Positions 1 through 9,100 of a DNA stretch of 57,748 nucleotides are shown here, piece after piece; position 1 is the first letter of the stretch; the number at the start of each line of letters is the position of its first letter. Position numbers and translations under genes: made by a program. The notes under the pieces were generated by a model. The model had not been told where the DNA came from. It did no database searches and saw only the letters and a program-made list of their open reading frames with translations. The DNA is from CAYVWB01 sp964455395 (GTDB lineage: Bacteria; Desulfobacterota; Desulfovibrionia; Desulfovibrionales; Desulfovibrionaceae): positions 1-57,748 of the forward strand of contig CAYVWB010000021.1 of NCBI GenBank assembly GCA_964455395.1. The letters are read 5' to 3'.

Positions 1-1121
1 ATGGTGAAGACGTGGCCCAGTGCGTCGGCGGTGTTGCAGTCATCGTCCTTGGCCACGGTGAACTCTTCGCGGGCGTGGGTCAGCTCTTCGGCGAAGGTTT
101 CGGGCAGGGGGTTCTTGGCGCGTTTTTTCCGGTCGAGCTCGGCGGCCATCTCCTGTCGCAACGTGTAGACGCGCTTGAGGTTCTTTTCCGCTTCGTCCAA
201 GGCGTCCACCGTGAAGTCGATGGGGCTGCGATAGTGTTTGGTGACGAGCAGGTAGCGCAGAGTCTCGGGTTGGCGGTGTTCCAGGATGTCCCGGATGGTC
301 TTGAAGTTGCCCAAGGACTTGGACATCTTCTCCGCGTCCACCTGGACGAAGCCGTTGTGCGCCCAGTACCGGACGAAGGCTTTGCCCGTGGCGGCTTCGG
401 ACTGCGCGATCTCGTTTTCGTGGTGGGGGAAGATGAGATCCTGCCCGCCGCCGTGAATGTCCATGGGCAAGGGGAACAGCTTCTCGCTCATGGCGGAGCA
501 CTCGGTGTGCCAGCCGGGCCGGCCGGCGCCCCAGGGGCTCTCCCAGGAGGGTTCGCCGGGTTTGGCGGCCTTCCAGAGGGCGAAATCCAGGGGGTCTTCC
601 TTTTCCTCGCCGGGGGCCACGCGGGCGCCGCTGCGCATGGCTTCGATGTCCCGACCGGAGAGCTTGCCGTACTCCGGGAAAGCGCGCACCCGGTAGTAGA
701 CGTCGCCGGAGGGCGTGGCGTAAGCGAAGCCCTTGTCGATGAGCGTCTCGATGAGCACGACCATCTCGTCGATATGTTCGGTGGCCTTGGGCTCGATGTC
801 CGCGCGGATGACGCCGAGGGCGTCCATATCCTCGTGGAACGCCTGGATGAAGCGTTCGGCCAAGGCGTCGGAGGCTTCGCCCAGCTCGTTGGCGCGGGCG
901 ATGATCTTGTCGTCGATGTCCGTGAAGTTGCGCGCCAGGGTCACATCGAAGCCCTTGCGGCGCAGCCAGCGCACCAGCACGTCGAAGACGATGGCGCTGC
1001 GGGCGTGACCCACGTGGCAATAGTCGTACGCGGTGATGCCGCAGACGTACATTCGGACGACGCCCGGCTCCATGGGGGTGAACTCCTCCTTGGAGCGGGT
1101 CAGCGTATTGTAGAGGCGCAT
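1..1121 (-). CDS. cysS: Cysteinyl-tRNA synthetase, 3' end cut by window edge
   Basis: Charges tRNA-Cys with cysteine in the cytosol. The gene reads leftward off the window; 373 residues are visible from the ATG, so roughly the last fifth (anticodon-binding end) is missing. Class I signatures are present: HVGH (the HIGH motif) at residues 36-39 and KMSKS at 265-269. The zinc ligands expected for CysRS are in place: Cys27, Cys208, His233 and Glu237 within FPHHENE. The frame is open from 1121 to the edge, and the long frames on the opposite strand are its antisense shadows. The Shine-Dalgarno sequence is weak, but a good sigma-70-type promoter sits 48-76 bases upstream. The family assignment is essentially certain. 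Confidence 0.97.
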   Translation of the reverse strand, partial: MRLYNTLTRSKEEFTPMEPGVVRMYVCGITAYDYCHVGHARSAIVFDVLVRWLRRKGFDVTLARNFTDIDDKIIARANELGEASDALAERFIQAFHEDMDALGVIRADIEPKATEHIDEMVVLIETLIDKGFAYATPSGDVYYRVRAFPEYGKLSGRDIEAMRSGARVAPGEEKEDPLDFALWKAAKPGEPSWESPWGAGRPGWHTECSAMSEKLFPLPMDIHGGGQDLIFPHHENEIAQSEAATGKAFVRYWAHNGFVQVDAEKMSKSLGNFKTIRDILEHRQPETLRYLLVTKHYRSPIDFTVDALDEAEKNLKRVYTLRQEMAAELDRKKRAKNPLPETFAEELTHAREEFTVAKDDDCNTADALGHVFT

Positions 1122-1168
1122 GCGTTCTCAGTGGGGTTGAGGTGGCTTGGTCGTGTCGTGAAACCGTT

Positions 1169-1197
1169 CCGATACGACGCCGGCGGGAAGGCGTCAA
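1169..1197 (-). promoter_or_regulatory. Predicted sigma-70 promoter of cysS
   Basis: Read on the minus strand, TTGACG (1197-1192) is followed after exactly 17 bases by TATCGG (1174-1169). This places a start site about 40 bases before the cysS ATG. It lies in the 192-base gap between the DHH gene stop and cysS, so cysS probably has its own promoter. Prediction from consensus only. Confidence 0.55.
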
Positions 1198-1313
1198 CAC
1201 CTACGCACAGCGCGCTTCGAACCTCGCCCGAGGGCGCGCGGCGTCGTACGGGGACGTCTGGCGTTTCGGCTCTCCCCCCTCGTGGAGTGGGGCGCTTCCG
1301 CCGCGTCCGCCGT

Positions 1314-2252
1314 CTACTTCCCGGGGTCGGCCACGGGCCCGGGCTCCACGATTTCCTCCAGTATGGAAGCGAGCACGGCCCTGGCCTGGTCGTTGGGAAC
1401 CTGGCAGGACCCCACGGCCTTGTGTCCGCCGCCTCCGAAACGCAGCATCAACGCGCCCACGTCCGTCGCGCTGGAGCGGTTCAGAATGGAGTGGCCCAGG
1501 TTGAAGACGGTGGTCTTGCCGCCGCGGTCCAGGGAGAGTCGCAAGGAAATGTTGCACTGCGGGAAGAGCGCGTACTCCATGAACCGGTTGCCCACGTAGA
1601 TCATTTCCTGACCGCGCAAGTCCAGCAACAAGGCGTTGTTGTAGGTCTGCGCGCTCATCTTCAGCATGGCCATGAAAGGTTCCTGGTGTTCGGAATAGCG
1701 TTGCAGCCGCTCCATGACGTCGGGATGCGCGAGGATCTCGTCGATGGACATGGCGCGGATATGCTCGATGAGGTCTTCCATGAGCTGATAATTGGAGATG
1801 CGGTAGTCCCGGTAGCGGCCCAGACCCGTGCGCGGATCCATCATGAAGCTCAAGAGCACCCAGCCTTGGGGGTCCAGCACGTCGTCCAGGGTGAACTGGG
1901 CGGCGTCGCATTTGTCCACCATGGCCATCATTTCCGTATACCGTTCGGGGAATCGGTCCAGGCCGCCGTAATAATTCCAGATGACGCGCGCGCAGCTGGG
2001 CAGCGGTTCGGACGCGCCCTCGAAGGCCACGCCGTTCTTCAAGCGTACGGATTCGCTCGTGTGGTGGTCGAACCACAGACCGCAGCCCGGCGCGTACGGC
2101 ACGTTGGCGAGGATATCGTCAGGACCCACGGCCACCTTGCCGTCCTGGATATCCTTCGGGTGGACGAACTTCATGGAGTCCAGCAGGCCGAGTTCCTTCA
2201 GGAGCACGGCGCAGATGAGGCCGTCGAAGTCCGAACGAGTAATGAGTCGCAT
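1314..2252 (-). CDS. DHH/DHHA1-family phosphoesterase
   Basis: 312-residue protein of the DHH superfamily (NrnA/exopolyphosphatase-like), whose members hydrolyse phosphodiester or phosphoanhydride bonds in short oligonucleotides, cyclic dinucleotides or polyphosphate using two metal ions. The N-terminus has SDFDG (Asp8, Asp10), followed by FDHH (Asp62-His64) and an Asp in VDKCD near 113-116, all expected metal ligands. The C-terminal DHHA1 substrate-binding signature GGGGHKAVGS lies near residue 275. The start is supported by GAGAAGGGG about 8 bases upstream of the ATG. It is divergent from the hydrolase gene at 2399 and lies upstream of cysS. The exact substrate cannot be told from sequence; pAp/nanoRNA or an exopolyphosphate-like substrate are the options. 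Confidence 0.85.
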   Translation of the reverse strand: MRLITRSDFDGLICAVLLKELGLLDSMKFVHPKDIQDGKVAVGPDDILANVPYAPGCGLWFDHHTSESVRLKNGVAFEGASEPLPSCARVIWNYYGGLDRFPERYTEMMAMVDKCDAAQFTLDDVLDPQGWVLLSFMMDPRTGLGRYRDYRISNYQLMEDLIEHIRAMSIDEILAHPDVMERLQRYSEHQEPFMAMLKMSAQTYNNALLLDLRGQEMIYVGNRFMEYALFPQCNISLRLSLDRGGKTTVFNLGHSILNRSSATDVGALMLRFGGGGHKAVGSCQVPNDQARAVLASILEEIVEPGPVADPGK

Positions 2253-2398
2253 GCGTTACCCCTTCTCAGAGAATGATCCATACGCAACGCCGAGAGCCAC
2301 ACACGGGGCGATCGAGCGCAGGGTTGGCGCATCCTACGATTTTTTTCAACGACTGTGAACACCTGACGGCATGCGTCATTCATGGTACAGCTCCACCC

Positions 2399-3259
2399 AT
2401 GCATACAGTCGTCACGGTTCTGCTCGTCGTTCTGGGACTCTACCTCCTCGCGTGCGTCGCGCTGCACCTCTTTCAGGGGCGGCTCGTGCACATTCCCTCC
2501 AAAGCCATCACCGCCGTCCCCACCGACGTGGGGCTGCCCTTCGAGGAGGCTGCTTTCGCCGCGGCGGATGGCGTACGGCTGCACGGCTGGCGCATCCCTC
2601 CGCCTCGCGAACCCAGCGATACCGCGCCGGGCGCGGGCTTCACCATCCTCTTCTGTCACGGCAACGCCGGCAATATCGGTCACCGCCTGGAGACCATGGC
2701 CATCTTCCACCGCCTGGGCGCAGCTTCATTGTTTTTCGACTACCGCGGCTATGGCCGCAGCGAGGGCTCGCCCACGGAGGAGGGTCTCTACGCGGACGCC
2801 CGGGCCGCTCAAGCATTCCTCGCTCGCGAGCATGGCGCGCCGCCGGAGCGGTTGGTGGTGTGGGGCCGCAGCCTGGGCGGCGCCGTGGCCTCCCGGCTGG
2901 CCATGGAGCTCTCCCGGGCGGGGACGCCCCCGGCGGGACTGGCCCTGGAATGCGCCTTCACCTCCATCCCTGCGGTGGGTCAACGTCATTACCCCATCTT
3001 TCCCGTGAAGCGTCTCTCCCGCATCACGTACCCCACGCTGCGACATCTGGCGGACGTCCGGTCTCCCGTCCTGGTGGCGCATGGTCCGGCGGACCGCATC
3101 GTGCCGTACGCCATGGGACGTGAACTCCACGCGGCGGCGCCCTCGCCCAAGCGTTTCCTGGAGTTGGCCGGCGGCCACAACGATTTTTTCCGGGTGATGG
3201 GGAAGGATTACGAAGTCGCCGTGGGGGAATGGCTGGCGTCGTTGCGTCCGTCCGAGTGA
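2399..3259 (+). CDS. Membrane-anchored alpha/beta hydrolase (Bem46/YfhR-like)
   Basis: 286-residue serine hydrolase. Residues about 3-25 are a strongly hydrophobic segment with no preceding charge, which reads as a signal anchor; it contains LLAC, so a lipoprotein is possible but not convincing. The fold is shown by the oxyanion region HGNAGN, the nucleophile elbow GRSLGG, an acid in HGPADRIVP and the catalytic His in GGHNDF near the C-terminus. This is the layout of Bem46/ABHD13-type proteins of unknown physiological substrate. I chose the ATG at 2399 because the hydrophobic anchor starts directly after it; an in-frame upstream start at 2273 would add 42 unlikely residues. Its last 52 bases overlap the end of the convergent cca gene. 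Confidence 0.85.
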   Translation: MHTVVTVLLVVLGLYLLACVALHLFQGRLVHIPSKAITAVPTDVGLPFEEAAFAAADGVRLHGWRIPPPREPSDTAPGAGFTILFCHGNAGNIGHRLETMAIFHRLGAASLFFDYRGYGRSEGSPTEEGLYADARAAQAFLAREHGAPPERLVVWGRSLGGAVASRLAMELSRAGTPPAGLALECAFTSIPAVGQRHYPIFPVKRLSRITYPTLRHLADVRSPVLVAHGPADRIVPYAMGRELHAAAPSPKRFLELAGGHNDFFRVMGKDYEVAVGEWLASLRPSE

Positions 3260-4485
3260 GATGTCCCGTCATCGACCGCCGGGATTCGCTGCATCGACGC
3301 CAGCGCCTGACACCGAAGCTCCCGCAGCCGACGCCCGGATTCCGGACCCAGGTCGCGGGCCGCGTCCGGCAACCGCACCGCGAGCATGGCGGCGAGTTCC
3401 CGACGGGCCTGGACCGTGGGATCGCGAAACGCCCCGTCGCCTGTCTGTGTGACGAGGCACACGCCGGCGTCGGCGCGCGCCACGGCGAAAAATTCCTCGA
3501 AGCAGTGCGCCGTGACGAGCTCCGTCAACAAGTCCACGCGCGTTCCGGGCCGCAATGTGTGGTAGCGGCCGCCTGCCATGTGTCGGCGGGAGGCCACGGC
3601 GCCGGCTTTGCGCAGTCGGCCGGGGAGTCGCAAGGTATCCGCCAGAGCCTCGGCCAGGGGCGCGCCCAGGGCGTCGTGACCATGATGTCGCGGCCACGCC
3701 GTGGGATCCGTGGCGGTCTTGCCCAGGTCGTGGCAGAGCGCCATCCACACGGCCTTGACGCGATCGAAAGAACGCATTGCGAGCGCCTCGGAGGACATAT
3801 CGAGCTGCGCCGCCACGCGGTCCATGACCTGCGCGGTGTGCTCCAGCACGGACTCGTCATGATACGGCAGGGGGCCGGCAGGTATCCCCGGCGCCGCGGC
3901 GAGGCCGTCGAACCACGGGGCAAGGCATTGCCCCTCCGCCAGCACCCGCAGAAAGCGGCCGGGTTGCGCCGCTGTCAGAGCCCCGCCTTTGGGGTGAGCG
4001 AGTTCCGCACCCACGCGCTCGGCGTCCACCGTGGCGAGCAGGCCGCGGGCGGCCGTCTCCCGCATGACCTTATATAAGGTTGGATGACAGGTGAAGCCGG
4101 GCCATCGGGCCGCGAATTTCGCCGCCCGGAAGACCCGCGCCGGATCCTGCAGAAACGCCGTGGCCGAGGCGGGCCGGAGGATGCGCGCGCGCAGGTCCTC
4201 CAGCGCCTGGGGATGGCAGTGCAACCGACCATCCTCCCGGAGGGCGAGCGCGTTCACCGTGAGATCCCGTCGGAGCAGGTCCTCCTCGATGGCGGCCCCG
4301 CGCGGCGGCGCGAACTCCATTCCCTCGTACAGATAGATGGCGAAAGCCTTGCCCACGCGACGGGCCCGAGGGAAACGCGCCAGGAGGGCTTCCTCTCCTC
4401 CGAAATACACGAAGTCGCGGTCTGTTGGAGCGCGGCCCAGCAGCATGTCCCGCACTGCGCCGCCCACAAGATAGAGCGTCAGCAT
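3208..4485 (-). CDS. cca: CCA tRNA nucleotidyltransferase with HD domain
   Basis: 425-residue enzyme that adds or repairs the 3'-CCA end of tRNAs. The class II nucleotidyltransferase head is clear: LVGGAVRDMLLG at residues 6-17, then the metal-binding DRDF at 22-25, and RRDLTVNAL further on. An HD-type metal motif (CHDLGKT) in the second half indicates the multidomain CCA-adding enzyme, in which the HD part carries 2',3'-cyclic phosphodiesterase/phosphatase activity in relatives such as E. coli Cca. A purine-rich GGTGGG directly precedes the ATG. It is divergent from birA, and its 3' end overlaps the convergent hydrolase gene by 52 bases. Confidence 0.9.
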   Translation of the reverse strand: MLTLYLVGGAVRDMLLGRAPTDRDFVYFGGEEALLARFPRARRVGKAFAIYLYEGMEFAPPRGAAIEEDLLRRDLTVNALALREDGRLHCHPQALEDLRARILRPASATAFLQDPARVFRAAKFAARWPGFTCHPTLYKVMRETAARGLLATVDAERVGAELAHPKGGALTAAQPGRFLRVLAEGQCLAPWFDGLAAAPGIPAGPLPYHDESVLEHTAQVMDRVAAQLDMSSEALAMRSFDRVKAVWMALCHDLGKTATDPTAWPRHHGHDALGAPLAEALADTLRLPGRLRKAGAVASRRHMAGGRYHTLRPGTRVDLLTELVTAHCFEEFFAVARADAGVCLVTQTGDGAFRDPTVQARRELAAMLAVRLPDAARDLGPESGRRLRELRCQALASMQRIPAVDDGTSHSDGRNDASHSPTATS

Positions 4486-4623
4486 CCCACCAGTCTACCA
4501 TGACGCGTGTGGAAGCAGAAGCACGTGATTTTCGCTTTACCGTCGTCCGCAAGTGTGGGAGAAGGCGCCCATGTGGACGAAAGTATGGCGCGTTGGTCGC
4601 ACGGGCCACCCGGAGGGGCGCGC

Positions 4624-5616
4624 ATGCCATTGACGGTGTGGCTTGGCCCTGCCGAACCCTTCGCGGGGGCGCGACCTGTGGATTCCGCATCGGCGCCGGA
4701 AGGCTGGGCCGGGTTGCTCGACACGCCCATGCAGTCCGTGACGTGTCCTGCCGGAATGGGCGGGCGGTGCTTCAAGGCGGAAGAGGGCGACGCCGCCGTT
4801 CTGGCTGTGGGCGAGGCGGGCTCCGCATTGGACGTGGCCTGGGCTCTCTGCGCGCAGGGCGGCTTGGCGCCGTGGGCGAGCGTGGTGGTCGTTCGACAGA
4901 CAGCCGGCCGGGGGCAGTTGCGACGGCCATGGGCTTCGCCGGCCGGCAACGTCTATGCGGCGTGGCGGTTGCCCGACGCGTTGCCGGGTATCCCGGATTC
5001 CTTGGCGTCGGTGATGACGGGCGCCGCCCTGGCCGAGGCGTTGTCACAGTTGCGCAAGGGGAGCGCCGCGCCCCTGCAGTTGAAGTGGCCCAACGATTTT
5101 TTACTGGAAGGGCGTAAGGTTGGCGGCGTGTTGCTGGAGGAGCGCGGCGGCGCCCTGGTGGCGGGCGTGGGGTTGAACATCCGCTCCGCTCCCCCCGATG
5201 GCGCCCTCCGGGAAGGCTGCGTCACGCCCGCGGGGGTGCTGGGGCCGTGGCTGAAACCGCGGTGGCGCGAGGCGCCGCCGCCGTTGCTGTGGGCCGCCGT
5301 GGCTGCGCGTGCGCGCCATGTATGCGAAGCGTGGCTCGCCGGCGAGGACCCCGCCGGAACCGTGGCCGGCCGCGCCGTCGACCGCTTGGCGTGGCTTGGT
5401 GACCGCGTGCTGGTGACGGCGTCGGCCGAGGCGGCGCAGTGGTCGGCAAACGTTCGACGTCCTGCCGGCGCGGCGCAGGGAGATTTTGACAAACACCCCG
5501 GTTCAGTAGTAGGGATCTCCGTTCATGGCGCCATCCGGATCGCATTCGAGGAGGGAGAAGCCGCATTCCTTTCGGCGCAGCTTGCTCCCGTGGCGTCCGG
5601 TGATGGCTCCTGTTGA
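4624..5616 (+). CDS. birA: Biotin--[carboxyl-carrier protein] ligase
   Basis: 330-residue biotin protein ligase, which makes biotinyl-AMP and transfers biotin to the lysine of a carrier domain. Catalytic signatures are GRGQLRRPWASPAGN (biotinyl-AMP loop), KWPND and KVGGVLLE, followed by a C-terminal SH3-like domain (GSVVGISVHGAIRI). There is no N-terminal helix-turn-helix, so it should be a class I ligase without repressor function. I placed the start at 4624 because GGAGG lies 7-11 bases before that ATG; the in-frame ATGs at 4507 and 4585 lack such a site. Its obvious client is the pyruvate carboxylase 577 bases downstream. Confidence 0.9.
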   Translation: MPLTVWLGPAEPFAGARPVDSASAPEGWAGLLDTPMQSVTCPAGMGGRCFKAEEGDAAVLAVGEAGSALDVAWALCAQGGLAPWASVVVVRQTAGRGQLRRPWASPAGNVYAAWRLPDALPGIPDSLASVMTGAALAEALSQLRKGSAAPLQLKWPNDFLLEGRKVGGVLLEERGGALVAGVGLNIRSAPPDGALREGCVTPAGVLGPWLKPRWREAPPPLLWAAVAARARHVCEAWLAGEDPAGTVAGRAVDRLAWLGDRVLVTASAEAAQWSANVRRPAGAAQGDFDKHPGSVVGISVHGAIRIAFEEGEAAFLSAQLAPVASGDGSC

Positions 5617-5627
5617 GGGCGGGACGC

Positions 5628-5644
5628 ACAGCCTTGAAGGCTGT
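5628..5644 (+). terminator. Weak hairpin after birA
   Basis: ACAGCC and GGCTGT pair around a 5-base loop 11 bases after the birA stop, followed by CTTTGA. The stem is short and the T-run is poor, so termination is only possible. Confidence 0.3.
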
Positions 5645-5646
5645 CT

Positions 5647-5682
5647 TTGAAGTCGTTGAAGTCGTGGGCGTCGTGGGCGCAG
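5647..5682. repeat. 9-bp degenerate tandem repeat, 4 units
   Basis: Two exact copies of TTGAAGTCG are followed by TGGGCGTCG and TGGGCGCAG, all in the same 9-base register. It lies in the birA-pyc gap with no gene assigned. Confidence 0.7.
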
Positions 5683-5797
5683 GCGCCGGTTGGCGCAAGT
5701 GGCGTAGCGGACGCGCCGCCTCTTGCACATCCCGGGGCGCGCCATTGCTGACGACGACACGGAGCGTGAACCCGCTGACGCCATGCGCGAATGCGAT

Positions 5798-5824
5798 GAC
5801 GCGACGACGCGACGACGCGACGAC
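5798..5824. repeat. 8-bp perfect tandem repeat, 3.4 units
   Basis: Three exact copies of GACGCGAC plus a partial fourth (GAC). The unit length is not a multiple of three and no gene covers it, so slippage here would be tolerated. Confidence 0.8.
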
Positions 5825-6193
5825 AAGGCGGCGCCGACAAAGGCCGACAGGTCAATCGTCAGCGACCTTGTCCGGGCGCAGGGAAGCGCTTTACGGGAGC
5901 GATGGACGGGCAGCCTCAGGCCGCCTCAGGCCGCGGAGTAGAGCCGCGGCGCCGCGCGGCGAACCCGACATGCGGGAAGCGTCGCGTCAGCGCAGGCCAC
6001 AAGCCCCTGTAAGCGCTCCAGGGAGCAGGGTCTGCAGCGGATCCTCCGGGCGTCCTCACCATCGGCGGGCGGCGTCCGTCCTCCGATCCTTCTTCCGCCG
6101 AGAGCCCGAGGCGGCGGCGCGCTCATCCCGAATGGCGCCCCGCCGCCTCGGTCCCCCGGCGACCGGCTTCATCTTCCAAGGAGAATCAAACAC

Positions 6194-9100
6194 GTGGCAA
6201 TCAAGTCGTTTGAAAAGGTCCTCGAAGAGATCAAAGGCAAGCCCATTCTCGTGGCGAACCGGGGCATCCCGGCGCGGCGCATTCTGCGTTCCATCTGGGA
6301 GCGCTTCGACGCCATCCCCATCCTCACCGCCACGGATGTGGACAAGACGTCTCCCCCCACCTCCGGGGCGCAGGAGCTCCTGCTGTTGGGCAAGGACCCC
6401 CGCGCCTACCTCGATCTGGAGCTCATCATCCGCAAAGCCAAGGCGCGCGGCGTGGTGGCCATCCACCCCGGTTGGGGCTTCGCTTCGGAGGACGACGTCT
6501 TTCCCGCCATGTGCGACGAAGCGGGCATCCGCTTCATCGGCGCGTGGGCCGAGCCCATGCGCAAGCTGGGCAACAAGGTGGCGCTGCGGCAGCTGGCGCA
6601 GGAGCTCGGCGTTCCCGTGGTGCCCGGCTCCGAAGGCGCCGTGGACATCCCCAAGGCTCGTCAGATCGCGCATGAGATCGGCTTTCCCATCATGCTCAAG
6701 GCCGAGGGCGGCGGCGGCGGCCGCGGCATCTTCGCGGTCCACTCCGAGAACGAGCTGGAAAAAGCCTTCGAGCGGGCTTCCGCCATGGCCAAGGCCAGTT
6801 TCGGCAACCCCCGTCTTTTCGTGGAGAAGATGCTCGTCAACGTGCGCCACATCGAAATCCAGGTGGCGGCCGACAAGTACGGCAACGTCTTCGCTTTCGA
6901 TGAACGCGACTGCACCGTGCAGCGCAACCACCAGAAACTCATCGAGATAACGCCTTCGCCCTGGGCCGGCATCACCCCGGCCTTGCGCGAGCAGCTCAAG
7001 GAATACTCGCGGACCCTCGTGCGGGCGGTGGATTACTACTCCCTCGCCACGGTGGAGTTCCTCATCACCGAGGACAGCACGCCTTACCTCATCGAGGCCA
7101 ACACGCGCCTTCAGGTGGAGCACGGCATCACCGAATGTCGCTATGGCGTGGATCTGGTGGAAGAGCAGATCGCCATCGCCTTCGACGGGGAGCTGCGGTT
7201 CAAGGAAGGGGAGACTGTCCCCCAGCAGCACGCCATGCAGGTGCGCATCAACTGTGAGGACCCGAAGAAGAATTTCGAGCCCAACTCCGGTCTCATCACG
7301 CGCTACGTTTCCACGGGTGGTCCCGGCATCCGGCTGGACTCCACCCTGGCGGCGGGCTACGAGTTCCCCTCGCAGTACGACTCGGCCGGCTCCCTGCTCA
7401 TCGCGTACGGTCAGAGCTGGGCGAAGGTGCTGGGAATCATGGACCGCGCCTTGCGCGAATACGCCGTGGGCGGCATCAAGACCACCATCCCCTTCTTCCG
7501 CGAGGTGGTGAAGCACCCCCTGTTCCAGACCGGGGAGCTGACCACCATGTTCATTGCGGAGCACCCCGAGATCTACGACTACATGGACGTGGAAGGGGAG
7601 GGCCGCCGGCTCTCCCGGCTGGTGGCGGAGATTTCCGCCAAGGGCCACAACCCCTATCTGCAATATGGGGAATACCGCACCCGCGGCACCCCTCGCATGC
7701 CCGCGCTGGAGATGGTGCTGCCGACGCTGGAGTCCAAGAGCGAGCCTTCGCCATACCCTCGGGGCGACAGCCAAGCCTGTCTCGACTTCCTGCGCGACTC
7801 CGACTACGTCCACTTCACGGACACCACCGCGCGGGACATCACCCAGTCCAACAGCGGCAACCGCTTCCGTCTGGCTGAAGACGCGCTCATGGGGCCCTAC
7901 CTGGATCGCTGCAAGTTCTTTTCTCTGGAGAACGGCGGCGGCGCGCATTTCCACGTGGCCATGCTGGCCAACATGACGTATCCGTTCACGGAAGCGCGCA
8001 AGTGGAACGAGTTCGCGCCCAACACGCTCAAACAGATCCTCATCCGCTCCACCAACGTGCTGGGCTACAAGCCGCAACCCAGGAACTTGATGCGGCTCAC
8101 GGGCGAGATGATCAACGAGCATTACGACGTCATTCGCTGTTTCGACTTCCTGAACCATATCGAAAACATGCTGCCCTTCGCCGAAGTGGCCATGGCCACC
8201 AAGGGCAACATCTTCGAGCCCGCGCTGAGCCTCTCCTGGGCCGACGGCTTCGACGTGGACCACTACCTGGACGGCGCCGAGACCATCCTGCGCGTCTGCG
8301 GACAAGCCGCCGGATGTTCGCCGGAACAAGCCGCCACACGCGTCATCCTGGGCCTGAAGGACATGGCCGGCGTCTGCCCGCCGCGGTTCGTCAAGGCCCT
8401 GGTGGAAGCCCTGCGCAAACGCTGGCCCGAACTGGTGCTCCACTTCCACCGCCACTACACGGATGGCCTCTTCGTGCCGGCCGTGGGCGCCGCCGCCGCC
8501 GCTGGCGCGCACATCGTGGATACGGCCATCGGCTCCGCCGTGCGGTGGTACGGGCAAGGCGAGGTGCTCTCCACCGCCGCCTACATCGAAGACGAATTGG
8601 GACTGAAGACGGATCTGGACAAGGACATGATCCGGCAGACCAACTTCGTGCTCAAGCAGATCATGCCATACTACGACCGCTACACCGCGCCGTACTTCCA
8701 AGGCATCGACTACGACGTGGTGGAGCACGGCATGCCCGGCGGCGCCACGTCCTCCTCCCAGGAAGGCGCCATGAAAGCGGGGTACATCCACTTGCTGCCG
8801 CAGATGCTCCGCTTCCTGGCCGGCACCCGCAAGATCGTGCGTTACCACGATGTCACGCCCGGTTCGCAGATCACCTGGAACACCGCCTTCCTCGCCGTGA
8901 CCAGCGCCTATCAGCGCGGCGGCGACGAGGAAGTGCGCCTGCTGCTGGAAGTGCTGGAAGGCGTGGCCAAGAATCCGACCATGGAGATCGATCCCGAAAA
9001 GAACGAACCCGCGCTCATGATCTACCAGGACGCCAACGACGCCTTCCGGGATCTGCTGCTGGGCAAGTACGGCAAGCTGCCCCTGGGCTTCCCGCCGGAC

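Larger units (their letters stand above)
5617..6193 (+). other. 577-base gene-free stretch between birA and pyc
   Basis: No convincing gene on either strand. It holds a short hairpin after birA, a degenerate 9-bp tandem block, a perfect 8-bp tandem block and a doubled 10-mer (GCCTCAGGCC at 5913-5922 and 5923-5932). It ends with AAGGAG about 9 bases before the GTG start of pyc. No tRNA-like T-arm and no clear sigma-70 promoter were seen. Confidence 0.6.

Noticed and set aside
12..2276. Very long plus-strand open frame (754 codons)
   Set aside because: It is antisense to cysS and the DHH gene, whose protein motifs are clear; such long shadow frames are common in GC-rich DNA.
5613..6950. Plus-strand frame of 445 codons running from the birA-pyc gap into pyc
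   Set aside because: Wrong frame relative to pyc, and low-complexity Ser/Arg/Pro composition.
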